From Aegilops tauschii subsp. strangulata (lineage: Eukaryota; Streptophyta; Magnoliopsida; Poales; Poaceae): a stretch of DNA of 64,000 bases. The DNA is taken from the NCBI RefSeq assembly GCF_002575655.3, contig NC_053037.3:327511294-327575293 (forward strand). Reading direction: 5' to 3'. Below, one piece after another: positions 11,559 to 22,612 of the stretch (positions are counted from its first letter, which is position 1; every line of letters starts with the position of its first letter). A program made the position numbers and the translations under genes. The notes beneath the pieces were generated by a model. That model was not told the DNA's origin. It searched no databases and was given only the letters and a program-made list of their open reading frames with translations.

Positions 11559-12157
11559 TGTCGGGGATATACCCCGCGGTATGACCCGGCCGGACTTGGC
11601 GCTTCACCGATGACCCGCCGGGGGACTGACGACTCACGAGCCTGACGACTCATGGATGGCCCCGATGGCGGGTCAGATAGAAGACAAGGCCCAAGGCCCA
11701 GAAGGCCGGCTCACGTTTATGATGGGCCAGCTTAATAAGAAAGGGATGACAAATGTTTCCTTTACGAGGAAGTAAGACCCGGACTTGTATTCAACTTGTA
11801 AGAAAAGATAGACTAGTCCTAGTCCTACTAGGACTCCACATGTAACCCGTCCCTCTAACTTATATAAGGAGGGGCAGGGCTCCCCAAGAGGGACGAGCAA
11901 GAAGAAACAATCTTTAGGGCTAGACACAAAGAGCCGGCCAACCCGGCGACTCACTCATGAGCATAATGAGACCTAGCCACAAACAGCATGTAGGGCTTTT
12001 ACCGGATGATGTTTCCCGGGGCCCGAAGCTGTCTAAATTCTTGTCTTGTGTGTTGCGTCTCTCGACCCGATCAACCCCTCTCAAGCTACCACATAGATGC
12101 GTTGGCCTCACGACTAAGTCCTCACACTAGGACATCTGCCGTGACAATTCCACGACA
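11559..12157 (+). repeat. 3' LTR of element B
   Basis: This 599-bp LTR has the same TGTCGGGG start and CACGACA end as the 5' LTR. It lacks the ~17-bp duplication and has a short C run. About nine substitutions separate the pair by hand count. The TSD copy CCAAT follows at 12158-12162. Confidence 0.9.
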
Positions 12158-13673
12158 CCAATGTCAGCAAATGTGATGTGACTCTTGTCAGATGGACGTA
12201 AGGTTGAGTCCATGAGAAGAATTCGATCACCAGTCATGTGATTAGTGCATCCACTATCCATAATCCATTTTGAAGCATGTGATGTCATACCCTACAGTGC
12301 AGTTAGGGGGATAGGCTTCACCAAGGGTATTGTGAAGCATAAACATTTGACGAACAAGCGGGTTATCAAAGCTCAGATCTAGGTTAGGACTCATAGGATG
12401 ATTGGCAAGTGATTCAGGAACAAAATACATAGTAAGACCATTTGGGCATTTTATCTTGCGCCCCACAAGATGTTTTAGGTCCCCAGCAATAGCATCAGAC
12501 GCTTTTGATTTCCGGCTGGAGACCTTTCCCTGCAAAAGAGAGTTAAGTTTTCTTAACCACCCACATTTTCAGGGGTGGCTTCGAAGCAATGAGTCTAAGT
12601 GCAGCATCTGAGAACTTTGGCTTTGGAGCCCTAGCAAATAGCCTTGCGGGAGGTGAATAATACTCATAAGAATAAGCAGAATAGTTCTTGGTCTTATGAA
12701 CATAGTGGTTTGAAGAAACACGCTCATATTCACAAGTCTGAGTATGATTTCCTGCAAAACATTGGCGTTAGGGTGACTCTGGTGAGTCCTCTGTCTGTAT
12801 GAAGCCTTTGGACCATCGAAGCCTTTGGTCTGGGGTTTGACTTCTTCCCAGGTGGTGTCATGATGACATTCACCTGAAGGTTCTCAAGACAACTCTTGGG
12901 CACCCAAATCCTCTTCAAAGGTGGTCCATTCCTGCAGTTAGTACCAATATACCTGGCAAACACTTCACCATTCTGATTCTTAAACAGTTTATAGTTTGTA
13001 TCAGAGGATTCATCAATGATAATCGGGTTAGCACAAGTGAAGCCAGATAAGGTGGATGGATCCACTGAAGGTACCTTTGCAGCAACCCATGTGGTTTTGG
13101 GATACTGCTCAGGTTTCCAGTAAGAACCATCAACATTCATTTTTCTCTCGAACCCAACACCCTCTTTCCTAGGGTTTCGGTTTAGAATCTGCTTTTTGAG
13201 GACATCACATAGTGTCTGATGTCCTTCGACACTTTTGTACATCGCTATCTCAAGCAATGTCTTCAACCTGGCATTCTCATCAGCAATAGTAGTGGCATCC
13301 TCAGCAGAGGGGTTAGTTACTACATCAGCAGTTGAAGATATTGCAACAGTAGCAGTAGTAGAACATTCAGCAACAGAAGTAGCGTTATCACGCTCAAGGC
13401 ATTTTAGACATGGTGGTTCAAATCCTTCCTAAGCGGGACTGATCTGTTGAGCGCGAAGTGACTCGTTCTCTTTTTGAAGATCTTCATGAGCCGCTCTCAA
13501 TTTCTCAAGGTCTTGCTTCCTTTGAAGATAATCGTAGGAAAGCTTTTCATGAGTTGTTGAGAGCGTTTCATGACGACTTTCAAGTTCCTCGTACTTAACA
13601 TGAAGATTTTTTATGTCTTCAATTAAGGACTGAGATCGGGTCATTTCCGCGTCCAACAGGTCATCGCTTTTGT
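12158..13673 (-). pseudogene. K1 gag C-terminal region and protease
   Basis: Read on the minus strand this continues the long gag (for example NADENARLK-like and WVPKSCLENL segments) and then the Copia protease. The protease motif WIMDSGCTNHMTGD runs from 12267 downward and includes the catalytic DSG. Gag is split over several frames: a 1-bp loss in an A run near 13676 ends the first gag ORF, and another break lies near 12730. The protease frame differs from the gag frame just upstream at 12254-12535, and K2 shows the same relation. It ends at element B. Confidence 0.8.
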
Positions 13674-15074
13674 CTAAAAAAATTGAATATGTTCCATAGC
13701 TTTCTGTTGTTCAGTTGCAATTTTAGCAAGTGTTTTGTAGCTAGGTTTGGATTCACAATCAGCGTCATCTTCACTTGATGTATGAAAGTAAGCATCGCGT
13801 GAGTTTACCTTGGCACCGCGTGCCATGAAGCAGTAGGTGGGAGCAGAGTCGTCCTTGTCTTTAGCATCAGAGTTGGTGACGGAGCCATTGTCTTCAGTGT
13901 TGAAGATGGACTTGGCAACGTAGGCTGTAGCTAGAGCCAGACTTGCAAAGCCAGAGTCGAACTCCTCCTCAGACTCCACCTCTGCCTGCTCAGAAGCAGA
14001 CTCCTCCTTTGAATCCATCTCATTGCCAACAAAAGCACGAGCCTTGCCAGATGTGCTCTTCTTGTGTGATGAAGACTTGGATGAAGACTTGGAAGAAGAC
14101 TTTGATGATTTCTTCTTCTTCTTGTCATCAGAATCATATTCCTTGTTCTTCTTCTTGTTGTTGTTCTCATTGTCCCACTGTGGACACTTAGAGATGTAGT
14201 GACCAGGTTTCTTGCACTTGTGGCATGTTCTCTTCTTGTGGTCATGAGTAGAAGCTTCATCATTTCTCGAGCTAGATCTTGAAGACTTTCTGAAGCCTTT
14301 CTTCTTGGTGAATTTCTGGAACTTCTTCACAAGCATAGCAAGCTCCTTTCCAATGTCTTCAGGATCCCCAGAACTGCAGTCAGATTCTTCTTCAGATGAG
14401 GAAACAACCTTTGCCTTCAAAGCACGAGTACGGCCATAGCTGGGATCATAGATATCTCTTTTCTCAGATAACTGGAACTCATGTGTGTTAAGCCTCTCAA
14501 GTATATCAGACGGATCGAGAGTCTTGAAGTCAGGGCATTCTTGAATCATCAGGGCAAGGGTGTCAAATGAGTTGTCAAGTGATCTCAGGAGTGTCTTGAC
14601 GATTTCATGCTTGGTGATCTCAATAGCGCCGAGTGCATGAAGATCATTTGTGATATCAGTGAGGCGATCAAATGTGAGCTGGACATTCTCATTGTCATTT
14701 CTCTTGAAGTGGTTGAAGAGGTTGCGAAGAACACTGATCCTTGAGTCTCTCTGGGTTGAGACACCTTCGTTGACCTTGGAGAGCCAGTCCCAGACTAGCT
14801 TCGAAGTTTCTAGAGCACTCACTCGGCCATACTGTCCTTTGGTCAGATGAACACAAATGATGTTCTTGGCACTAGAATCCAGTTGAATGAACTTCTTGAC
14901 ATCAGCAGGGGTGACACCTTCACCAGTCTTGGGAACGCCGTTCTTGACGACATACCAGAGGTCGACATCAATAGCTTCAGGATGCATGTGCATCTTGTTC
15001 TTCCAGTAGGGGTAATCAGTGCCATCGAAGACAGGGCACGCAGCGGAGACTTTGATTATCCCTGCAGTCGACAT
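13674..15074 (-). CDS. gag: K1 gag protein, N-terminal part
   Basis: This 466-codon ORF starts at ATG 15074, about 50 bases after the primer site. The N-terminus (YWKNKMHMHPEAID, then LVWDWLSKVNEG and FDRLTDITN) matches the Copia gag family (UBN2-type, established knowledge). A CCHC zinc knuckle CHKCKKPGHYISKC occupies residues 284-297 and would bind nucleic acid. A Lys/Ser tract and a Glu-rich region follow. The frame ends early at 13674 because of a 1-bp deletion relative to K2, so the natural protein was longer. It would form the particle that packages element RNA, but this copy is probably not functional. Confidence 0.85.
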   Translation of the reverse strand: MSTAGIIKVSAACPVFDGTDYPYWKNKMHMHPEAIDVDLWYVVKNGVPKTGEGVTPADVKKFIQLDSSAKNIICVHLTKGQYGRVSALETSKLVWDWLSKVNEGVSTQRDSRISVLRNLFNHFKRNDNENVQLTFDRLTDITNDLHALGAIEITKHEIVKTLLRSLDNSFDTLALMIQECPDFKTLDPSDILERLNTHEFQLSEKRDIYDPSYGRTRALKAKVVSSSEEESDCSSGDPEDIGKELAMLVKKFQKFTKKKGFRKSSRSSSRNDEASTHDHKKRTCHKCKKPGHYISKCPQWDNENNNKKKNKEYDSDDKKKKKSSKSSSKSSSKSSSHKKSTSGKARAFVGNEMDSKEESASEQAEVESEEEFDSGFASLALATAYVAKSIFNTEDNGSVTNSDAKDKDDSAPTYCFMARGAKVNSRDAYFHTSSEDDADCESKPSYKTLAKIATEQQKAMEHIQFF

Positions 15075-15122
15075 AGCTAAAACTCCTGGTGGTTAAACCG
15101 AATCACATAGAACAAGGGAGCA

Positions 15123-15138
15123 CCTTGCTCTGATACCA
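15123..15138 (-). other. Primer binding site of K1
   Basis: The minus strand reads TGGTATCAGAGCAAGG two bases from the LTR end. It is complementary to the 3' end of initiator-Met tRNA, the usual primer for plant Copia elements. Confidence 0.9.
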
Positions 15139-15140
15139 AT

Positions 15141-15890
15141 TGAAAGTGCTAGTTATCGACTAGAGGGGGGTGAATAGGCGATTTTTATGAAAGTCTTCAA
15201 AATATGGGAGTTTCGAAGACAGATAATAGAAATGAACCTATTGATATGTAGCGGAAGGAAGACTACACTAGACAAGCCATATTCATGTAAGTAATGAAGT
15301 GAATGCACAAAGACTATTAGCAGCTAGGTAGTATGGATCAGGATGGAAGATAGTATGAAGCCAAACAACAACAGTCTTCACACAGTGAAGTCAATCAGAT
15401 CATGCAAGCAGGCAATGACTTCATGAAGACAAACTGTAAGTAAAGAGAGGGAAGTGATAGAACCAGTTGCTTGGAGAGGGCAAGGATTTGTTGGACCAGT
15501 TCCAGTTGCTGTGACAACTGTACGTCAGGTTAGGGAGGCTGAGATTCAACTCAGAAGACAGCGTCTTCACCTTATTCCCCTTGAGCTAAGGACACTTAGT
15601 CCTCGCCCAATCACTCTGGTAAGTCTTCAAGGTAGACTTCCAAACCTTCACAGACTTCGTTCACCAACAATCCACAGTGACTCTTGGATACTCAGAACGC
15701 GATGCCTAACCGGCTGGAGGATTCATAGTCCTCAAGTGTAATGAGTCTTCAGATCACGCGGACAGAAAGACTTCAGTGATGCCTAACACTCTTTGGCTCT
15801 GGGTGTTTTGGGCTTTGTCCTCGCAAGGATCTCTCTCTCTCAAATGATTCGAAGGTGGGTTGCTCTCAAAAGACAAAAGCCGTGCACTAA
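15141..15890 (-). repeat. K1 5' LTR, fragment next to the primer site
   Basis: The LTR terminus on the minus strand is ...AGCACTTTCA. It aligns with the K2 LTR pieces 38274-38449 and 47082 to about 47660. The match stops at GTGCACTAA, where A2 begins. The expected remaining ~585 bp (the LTR start, TGTAAGTGC) is not adjacent. ACTAA (15886-15890) is the candidate TSD, but its partner has been lost. Confidence 0.85.
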
Positions 15891-17456
15891 TGCTACCTCT
15901 TGAGCACTGCGTTGGTTTTCCCTTGAAGAGGAAAGGGTGATGTAAAGTAGTGTAAGTATTTCCCTCAGTTTTTGAGAACCAAGGTATCAATCTAGTAGGA
16001 GATCACGCTCGAGTCCCACACACCAACACAAACAAATAAGAACCTCGCAACCAACGCGAAAAGGGGTTGTCAATCCCTTCACGGTCACTTACGAGAGTGA
16101 GATCTGATAGATATGATAAGATAATATTTTTGGTATTTTTATGATAAAGATGCAAGGTAAAATAAACGGCAATAAAAATAGCTAAGTGTTGGAAGATTAA
16201 TATGATGGAAAATAGACCCGGGGGCCATAGGTTTCACTAGTTGCTTCTCTCAAGATAGCATAAGTATTACGGTGGGTAAACGAATTACTGTCGAGCAATT
16301 GATAGAATTGAGCATAGTTATGAGAATATCTAGGTATGATCATGTATATAGGCATCACGTCCGCGACAAGTAGACCGAAACGATTCTGCATCTACTACTA
16401 TTACTCCACACATCGACCGCTATCCAGCATGCATCTAGAGTATTAAGTTCATAAGAACAGAGTAATGCTTTAAGTAAGATGACATGATGTAGAGGGATAA
16501 ACTCATGCAATATGATATAAACCCCATCTTTTTATCCTCGATGGCAACAATAAAATACGTGTCGTTTCCCTTTCTGTCACTGGGATCGAGCACCGCAAGA
16601 TTGAACCCAAAGCTAAGCACTTCTCCCATTGCAAGAAAGATCAATCTAGTAGGCCAAACCAAACTGATAATTTGAAGAGACTTGCAAAGATAACCAATCA
16701 TACATAAAATAATTCAGAGGAGATTCAAATATTGTTCATAGATAATCTTGATCATAAACCCACAATTCATCAGATCTCCACAAACACACCGCAAAAGAAG
16801 ATTACATCGAATATTTCTCCAGGAGAATCGAGGAGAACTTTGTATTGAGATCCAAAGAGAGAGAAGAAGCTATCTCGCTAATAACTATGGACCCGAAGGT
16901 CTGACGTAAACTACTCACACATCATCGGAGAGGCTATGGTGTTGATGTAGAAGCCCTCTGTGATCAATGCCCCCTCCGGCGGAGCGCCGGAAAAGGCCCC
17001 AAGATGGGATATCACGAGTACAGACGGTTGCAGCGGTGGAATTAGGTTTTCGTGGATGCCTCTGATGGTTTGGGGGTACGTAGGTATATAGGAGGAAGAA
17101 GTAGGTCGGTGGAGCAACGTGGGCCCCACGAGGGTGGAGGGAGCGCCTGGGGGTAGGCGCGCCCCCTGCCTCGTGCTCTCCTCGTTGATTGCTTTACGTG
17201 GACTCCAAGTCCTCTGGATCACGTTTGTTCCGAAAATCACGTTCCCGAAGGTTTCATTCCGTTTGGACTCCGTTTGATATTCTTTTTCTGCGAAACACTG
17301 AAATAGGCAAAAACAGCAATTTGGGCTGGGCCTCCGGTTAATAAGTTAGTCCCAAAAATAATATAAAAGTGTATAATAAAACCCATTAAACATCCAAAAC
17401 AGAATATAATATAGCATGGAACAATAAAAAATTATAGATACGTTGGAGACGTATCA
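15891..17456 (-). repeat. 3' LTR of A2
   Basis: The + strand reads TGCTACCTCTTGAGC at the left and GACGTATCA at the right, the reverse of the A1 LTR. It is 1566 bp long. The polypurine tract follows at 17457-17471 (AGCATCCCCAAGCTT on the + strand), so this is the 3' LTR of a minus-strand element. Confidence 0.9.
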
Positions 17457-17555
17457 AGCATCCCCAAGCTTAATTCCTGCTCGTCCTCGAGTAGGTAAAT
17501 GATAAAAACAGAATTTTTGATGTGGAATGCTTCTTTGCATAATTTTCAAGGTAAT

Positions 17556-18036
17556 TGAGGGAGTCCTGGACTAGCGGGTCCTCGGGCGTCCGGCCTGTTA
17601 TTCATTGGGCCGGACTGATGGGCTGTGAAGACATGAAGACCGAAGACTATACCCGTGTCCGTATTGGACTCTACTTGGCGTGGAAGGCAAGCTAGGCGAC
17701 CGATTATGAAGATTTCCTCCTATGTAACCGACCCCGTGTAACCCTAGATCTCTCCGGTGCCTATATAAACCGGAGAGCATAGTCCGGATAGGACAGACTC
17801 ATTACCATATTCACATAGGCTGGACTTCTAGGGTTTTAGCCATTACGATCTCGTGGTAGATCAACTCTTGTAACACTCATATTCATCAAGATCAATCAAG
17901 CAGGAAGTAGGGTATTACCTCCATAGAGAGGGCCCGAACCTGGGTAAACATTGTGTCCTCCGTCTCCTGTTACCATCGATCCTAGACGCACAGTTCGGGA
18001 CCCCCTACCCAAGATCTGCCGGTTTTGACACCGACA
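17556..18036 (+). repeat. 5' LTR of element C
   Basis: It begins TGAGGGAGTCCTGG and ends TTTTGACACCGACA, 481 bp. TATATAAA at 17762-17769 is the likely promoter TATA box. A putative primer site TTGGTGCTTTCATTG starts at 18037, directly after the LTR. Confidence 0.92.
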
Positions 18037-18083
18037 TTGGTGCTTTCATTGCGAGTTCCACTGTGTCGTCGACGAAAGGTTTG

Positions 18084-20462
18084 ATGGCCCCTTCAATCGT
18101 CAGTAATGACGTGGTCCAGGGAGAAACCTTCCTCCCCGGACAGATCTTCGTATTCGGCGGCTTTGTATTGCGGGCCAACTTGCTCGGCCATCTGGAGCAG
18201 GTCGATAGCTACGCCCCTGGCCATCAGGTCAGATTTGGAAGCCTGAACTACGTCGCGGACATCCGTGGAGACTTGATCTTCGATGGATTTGAGACTGCGG
18301 CGATCGTGCCCCCTCTCTCCGATGAACATGATTTAAATCTGTCATCGGATCACATCCAGGAAATGGATCCCATTGCTGCAACGGCCTCAGGACCGAAGCA
18401 GATCGTGCCCTTCGAGGCCACAAAGTTTGCGGCGTTGGAGCCGCACATGGACTCGACATCCGGCAATGCTTGCGTCAATGGGACTCCGGACTCGTCTCCG
18501 GCTACACGTTCCGGATCAACTGCGCCTGCGGACACCGAGCTGGATCGGTTATCGATTTTCAAATTTAGCGCCGCATACATCTTCCAGCATTCGCCTTTGG
18601 GTGACGTACTAAATTCTTTGAAGAACTTGTCCTTGGAGGAAGACTCACAGCCGAACTATGTTCGGTTCGAGCTAGAGGCGGACGACGAGGAATTTTGCTT
18701 CCCACCCACCACCCACTTCATAGCCACCGTCGACGACTTAACCGACGTGCTTGACTATGGCTCCGAAGACATCACCGGTATGGATGACGATGCCGACAAT
18801 GAGCAAGGCCAAGATCCACCATTCACTGGACGTTGGACGGCCACCTCTTCGTACGACGTGTACATGGTTGATACACCCAAAGGATCTGGCGACGACAAAG
18901 AAGAGCCGGATAAGAACAAACCCTCTCAGACGCAGTCCAAGCGCCGGCGCCCCAAACGCCGTTCTAAGCCTCGTCGCTCAAAGGATGGCAACACTGGCAC
19001 CGGAGAAAATAGTACTCTGGGCAACGCCGAAAACAATGAAGACCCTGTCGGTGTTGCATCCGAACAGGAGGAACGTCACAACACGCAAGACAACCCTGAT
19101 GAACAGGCCATAGAAGATAACTCAGAGGACGATAGTTACCATCCACCCTCCGAACAAGAGACAAGCCTCAGCAACGAAGACTTCATCGTGCCAGAGGACC
19201 CTCTGGAGCAGGAGCGTTTTAAGCTTCAACTCATAGACACTGCAAGGAGCCTGAAAAAGAAACAGCAACAACTTCAAGCTGAACAAGACCTGCTCGTCGA
19301 CAGGTGGACCGACGTCCTGACAACCGAAGAATACGGCCTCAAGCGCCCAGCCAAGAGCTGCCCGAAACGCAGACTGCTACCTCAATTCGATGAGGAGGCA
19401 CCAGAGCACATATCTCCCTCGCGTAATGCGGAACGACCACCGCGTGGTCGAGACAGGGCAGCCGACCGGCCACCCCGCGGTCGGGATAAAGCGGCAACTC
19501 AGGCCGAACAGCATCCTGCACCACCACCCCGCAAAAATAAAGACGAAAGAGTTCGGGGTCACACGTACGACCTTTAGCAGACCCTGGACAGTAGAGCAGG
19601 ACACACAAGATCGATCTATGGATCACGAGGACGTGCCTCGAGGCACGAAGACGGCTACCTATTCGGACGTGATAAATCTAACCACGCCCGGGCCGAATGC
19701 CGTAGACGGACTCCATCAGAGCTACACCGCGATGCGGCCCGGTACAGAGGTGTCGCACACCCTCTCTGCTTCACAGATGAAGTACTGGATCATGAATTCC
19801 CCGAGGGGTTCAAGCCCGTCAATATCGAATCATACGACGGCACAACCGATCCCGCAGTTTGGATCGAGGACTTTATTCTCCATATCCATATGGCTCGAGG
19901 AGATGATCTCCATGCCATTAAATACCTCCCACTAAAGCTCAAAGGGCCGGCTCGGCACTGGCTCAACAGCCTGCCTGAAAATTCTATCGGCAGCTGGGAG
20001 GACTTGGAAGAAGCTTTCCTGGACAACTTCCAAGGAATGTATGTCTGGCCACTAGATGCCGATGACTTAAGCCACATAGTTCAACAACCTGGAGAATCAG
20101 CCAGAAAATTCTCGACTAGGTTCCTAACCAAAAAGAACCAGATTGTTGACTGTCCGGATGCCGAGGCCTTGGCAGCCTTCAAACACAGCATCCATGACGA
20201 ATGGCTAGCACGCCACCTCGGCCAAGAAAAGCCGAAGTCCATGGCAGCCCTCACGGCACTCATGACTTGCTTTTGCGCGGGAGAGGACAGTTGGCTGGCT
20301 CGGAGTAACAACACAGCCAGTGAGACAGGCCCCTCCGAGGCCAAGAATAGCACTGGCAAGCTCCGACGCAACACACACAAACGCCGAAGCAATGACAACA
20401 ACACCGATGACACCACAGTCAATGCCGGATTTACTGGCTCCAAGTCTGGCCAACGAAAGTAG
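18084..20462 (+). pseudogene. gag: Element C gag, interrupted by one UAG
   Basis: The frame opens at ATG 18084 and runs to 20462, broken only by TAG at 19575-19577 (codon 498). Residues 1-500 are acidic and low-complexity, with a basic patch around 286-300 (KRRRPKRRSK) that could be a nuclear signal or RNA-binding segment. After the stop the same frame holds a classic retrotransposon gag core: YDGTTDPAVWIEDF, then LKGPARHWLNSLP and ARKFSTRFL, with W and L spacing typical of the family. A TAG at 20460 ends it. A Cys/His segment (CQIHGTPDKQANHTNRDC) follows in the same frame near 20513. The stop may be a mutation of CAG. Confidence 0.82.
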
Positions 20463-20601
20463 CCTTACAAAAGAAATAATGAAGGACCTTCCAGCCTGGA
20501 CCGCATACTCGACCATCCGTGCCAGATACACGGCACCCCGGATAAGCAAGCCAATCATACCAACAGGGATTGTTGGGTTTTTAAGCAGGCTGGCAAGTTA
20601 A

Positions 20602-21660
20602 ATGCTGAAAACAAAGAAAAGGGATCACAAAGTGAGGACGAAGACGAAGAGCCCCGGCAGCCGAACATTGGGGGGGCAGAAAAAATTTCCCCCTCAAGTC
20701 AAAACGGCGAACATGATATATGCTACACACATCCCCAAAAGGGAGCGTAAGCGAGCACTCAGGGACGTCTACGCGGTAGAGCCAGTCGCCCCCAAATTCA
20801 ATCCATGGTCGTCATTTCCGATCACCTTTGATCGTCAAGATCATCCAACTAGTATCCGTCATGGTGGTTCGGCCTCATTGGTCCTTGACCCAATTATTGA
20901 CGGGTTTCACCTAACACCAGTTCTGATGGACGGTGGTAGCAGCCTCAACCTGCTCTATCAAGACACAGCGCGGAAGATGGGCATTGACCCCTCACGAATC
21001 AAACCAAGAAAGACTACCTTCAAAGGAGTCATACCAGGCGTCGAGCCTGCTGTACGGGCTCAATCACGCTGGAAGTGGTCTTTGGCTCCCCGGACAATTT
21101 CCGAAGCGAGGAGTTAATCTCCGACATCATCCCCTTCCGCAGCGGCTACCACGCATTGCTCGGACGAACAACGTTTGCTAAATTCAACGCCGTGCCACAC
21201 TACGCTTACCTCAAGCTCAAGATGCCCGGTCCACGCGGCGTCATAATAGTCAATGGCAACACAGAACGCTCCCTCCGAACAGAGGAGCACACTGCCGCCC
21301 TAGCAGCAGAGGTACAGAGCGGCCTTCTCAAGCAGCATCGTAGTGCGGCTGCCGAGCCCCTGGACGCCATCAAGAGGTTCCGAACTACACTGCAGCAGAA
21401 CAGCACGGCTCATCAAGAGCTCGATTAGCAATTCGGCCTCCGTCCTAGTCCCGATGAAGTAGTGGCATCCGTACCACGCGTACATAATTACGCACTTGAA
21501 ATTCCATGGACATCGACGGAGGCACAAGCTAACCCGGGATCTACAGTTCGGCTAGACCGACCCCGGACACACCTTTTTCTTTCTGTTTCAGGTTCCTTTC
21601 CCCGCGAGCCAGATCACCAGCCCCTTCAAAGGATCGGCATACAAAGGGGGCATGCAGCAT
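20602..21660 (+). pseudogene. Element C protease region, frameshifted
   Basis: The segment 20602-21117 encodes NPWSSFPITFDRQDHP and then VLMDGGSSLNLLY, an aspartic-protease-like motif typical of Tat elements, where the catalytic Asp is followed by GGSS. The frame fails near 21060. The neighbouring frame continues the protein (VVFGSPDNFRSEEL, GYHALLGRTTFAKFNAVPHYAYLKLKMPG), with a stop at 21426-21428 and remnants to 21660. In intact relatives RT would follow; here none does. Confidence 0.78.
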
Positions 21661-22612
21661 AGGTGTGCAGGGTAACCTCCATACGTTCTTCTTGATGGTA
21701 TTTTTACTTATTTCCCAGGACCCGCACGCTGCTCCTTCTTGATTCCGGCATGTTAAATAGCCCGGGTGCTTACCGCACTATTTGTATAAGATACGCCTTG
21801 ACGTATCCATTCAGTTATAATGAAAATGGTTTGCGGCCCAGTTTCTGTGGTTTTCGCTTCTTACTTCATTTTATTTCGATCTGTTTATCAGCTACATTGG
21901 TACTCTTTTGTACGTTTCATATTCGCCAGGGGTTGCTTATCGCCCCATAACACGGCAACAAAGTCCGAACACTTCTTCTATAAAAGTTCGGCACCCCGAA
22001 TTTAGCATTATATGCATTGGCTCCGAATCATGTCTTTGGTCAATAGTTGGGTTGCCCGGCTCCTATTCTTGCTACCCTACGTTCCGCTCTATCGGCTAGG
22101 GTAGTAAAGGGAGAACTACTGCGATTGTGCCCTGGCCTTGACCGGATGAGCACCTCAGTAGAAAAAGCCAAAAACTGACTGTCATGATAAGGCGAGAGCC
22201 GGTCAGCTGTTTGAGGGTTACAAAATCGTTGGATATTTTTTCCGCGACACGCGAAGGATCGATACTTCCCGATCAGATGCTGACAGCACCCTGGCTTGGA
22301 CCAGGGGCTACGCACTTGCTTAATTATAAAACTCCTATGGCTAAGTGAGGGCGTTTAAGCCGTATAGTCTGATTGCATTGTTCGTTGCGCTAAAAAACTC
22401 CTTCAAGGACCATATAATTGGATCAAGATTGTTTAGATCCCATCCCGAACACCTCTGTACTAATTATGTGAGGGCAGAAGCCGACGACTGGCCAACCCTC
22501 AGATTGCATATAACACGGCCGCATAGGAGGAAACAATTTAAAGAATAACGAAATTACATTACAAAACAAGCTTTGTCTTTATAATACAAGGCAAAGGACA
22601 ACACGAATGTAT
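21661..22612 (+). other. Element C spacer between protease and antisense gene
   Basis: I see no coding sequence on either strand. The region contains AT-rich tracts and isolated CCGGAC/TCCGAAC words shared with the rest of the element. Intact Tat elements carry RT-RNase H-integrase at this point (established knowledge), so this is where the polymerase block is missing. Confidence 0.6.

Larger units (their letters stand above)
6293..12157 (+). mobile_element. Non-autonomous LTR retrotransposon B inserted in K1
   Basis: This is a complete 5865-bp element with two LTRs of about 600 bp, a primer site beside the left LTR (so + orientation), and TSDs of CCAGT/CCAAT. The internal 4.6 kb has no recognisable gag, protease, RT or integrase. 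It is filled with short repeated motifs and contains a tRNA-Lys-like sequence. I counted about 9 substitutions over 599 aligned LTR bases (about 1.5%), suggesting insertion roughly 0.6 million years ago. The repeated GGGGGCTAC motifs are like those before Tat-lineage 3' LTRs, so a Tat-derived origin is my inference. Confidence 0.88.
1955..15890 (-). mobile_element. Copia LTR retrotransposon K1, SIRE/Maximus type, degenerate and interrupted
   Basis: Read on the minus strand the order is 5' LTR fragment (15141-15890), initiator-Met tRNA primer site, long gag, protease, integrase, reverse transcriptase, RNase H and a 3' noncoding tail. PR-INT-RT-RH order defines Copia. The long gag with a Lys/Ser/Glu-rich C-terminal half fits the SIRE/Maximus lineage (established knowledge). 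Element B sits between protease and integrase. A2 interrupts the 5' LTR. No 3' LTR is recognisable before A1. Several stops and frameshifts make it non-functional. Confidence 0.9.
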
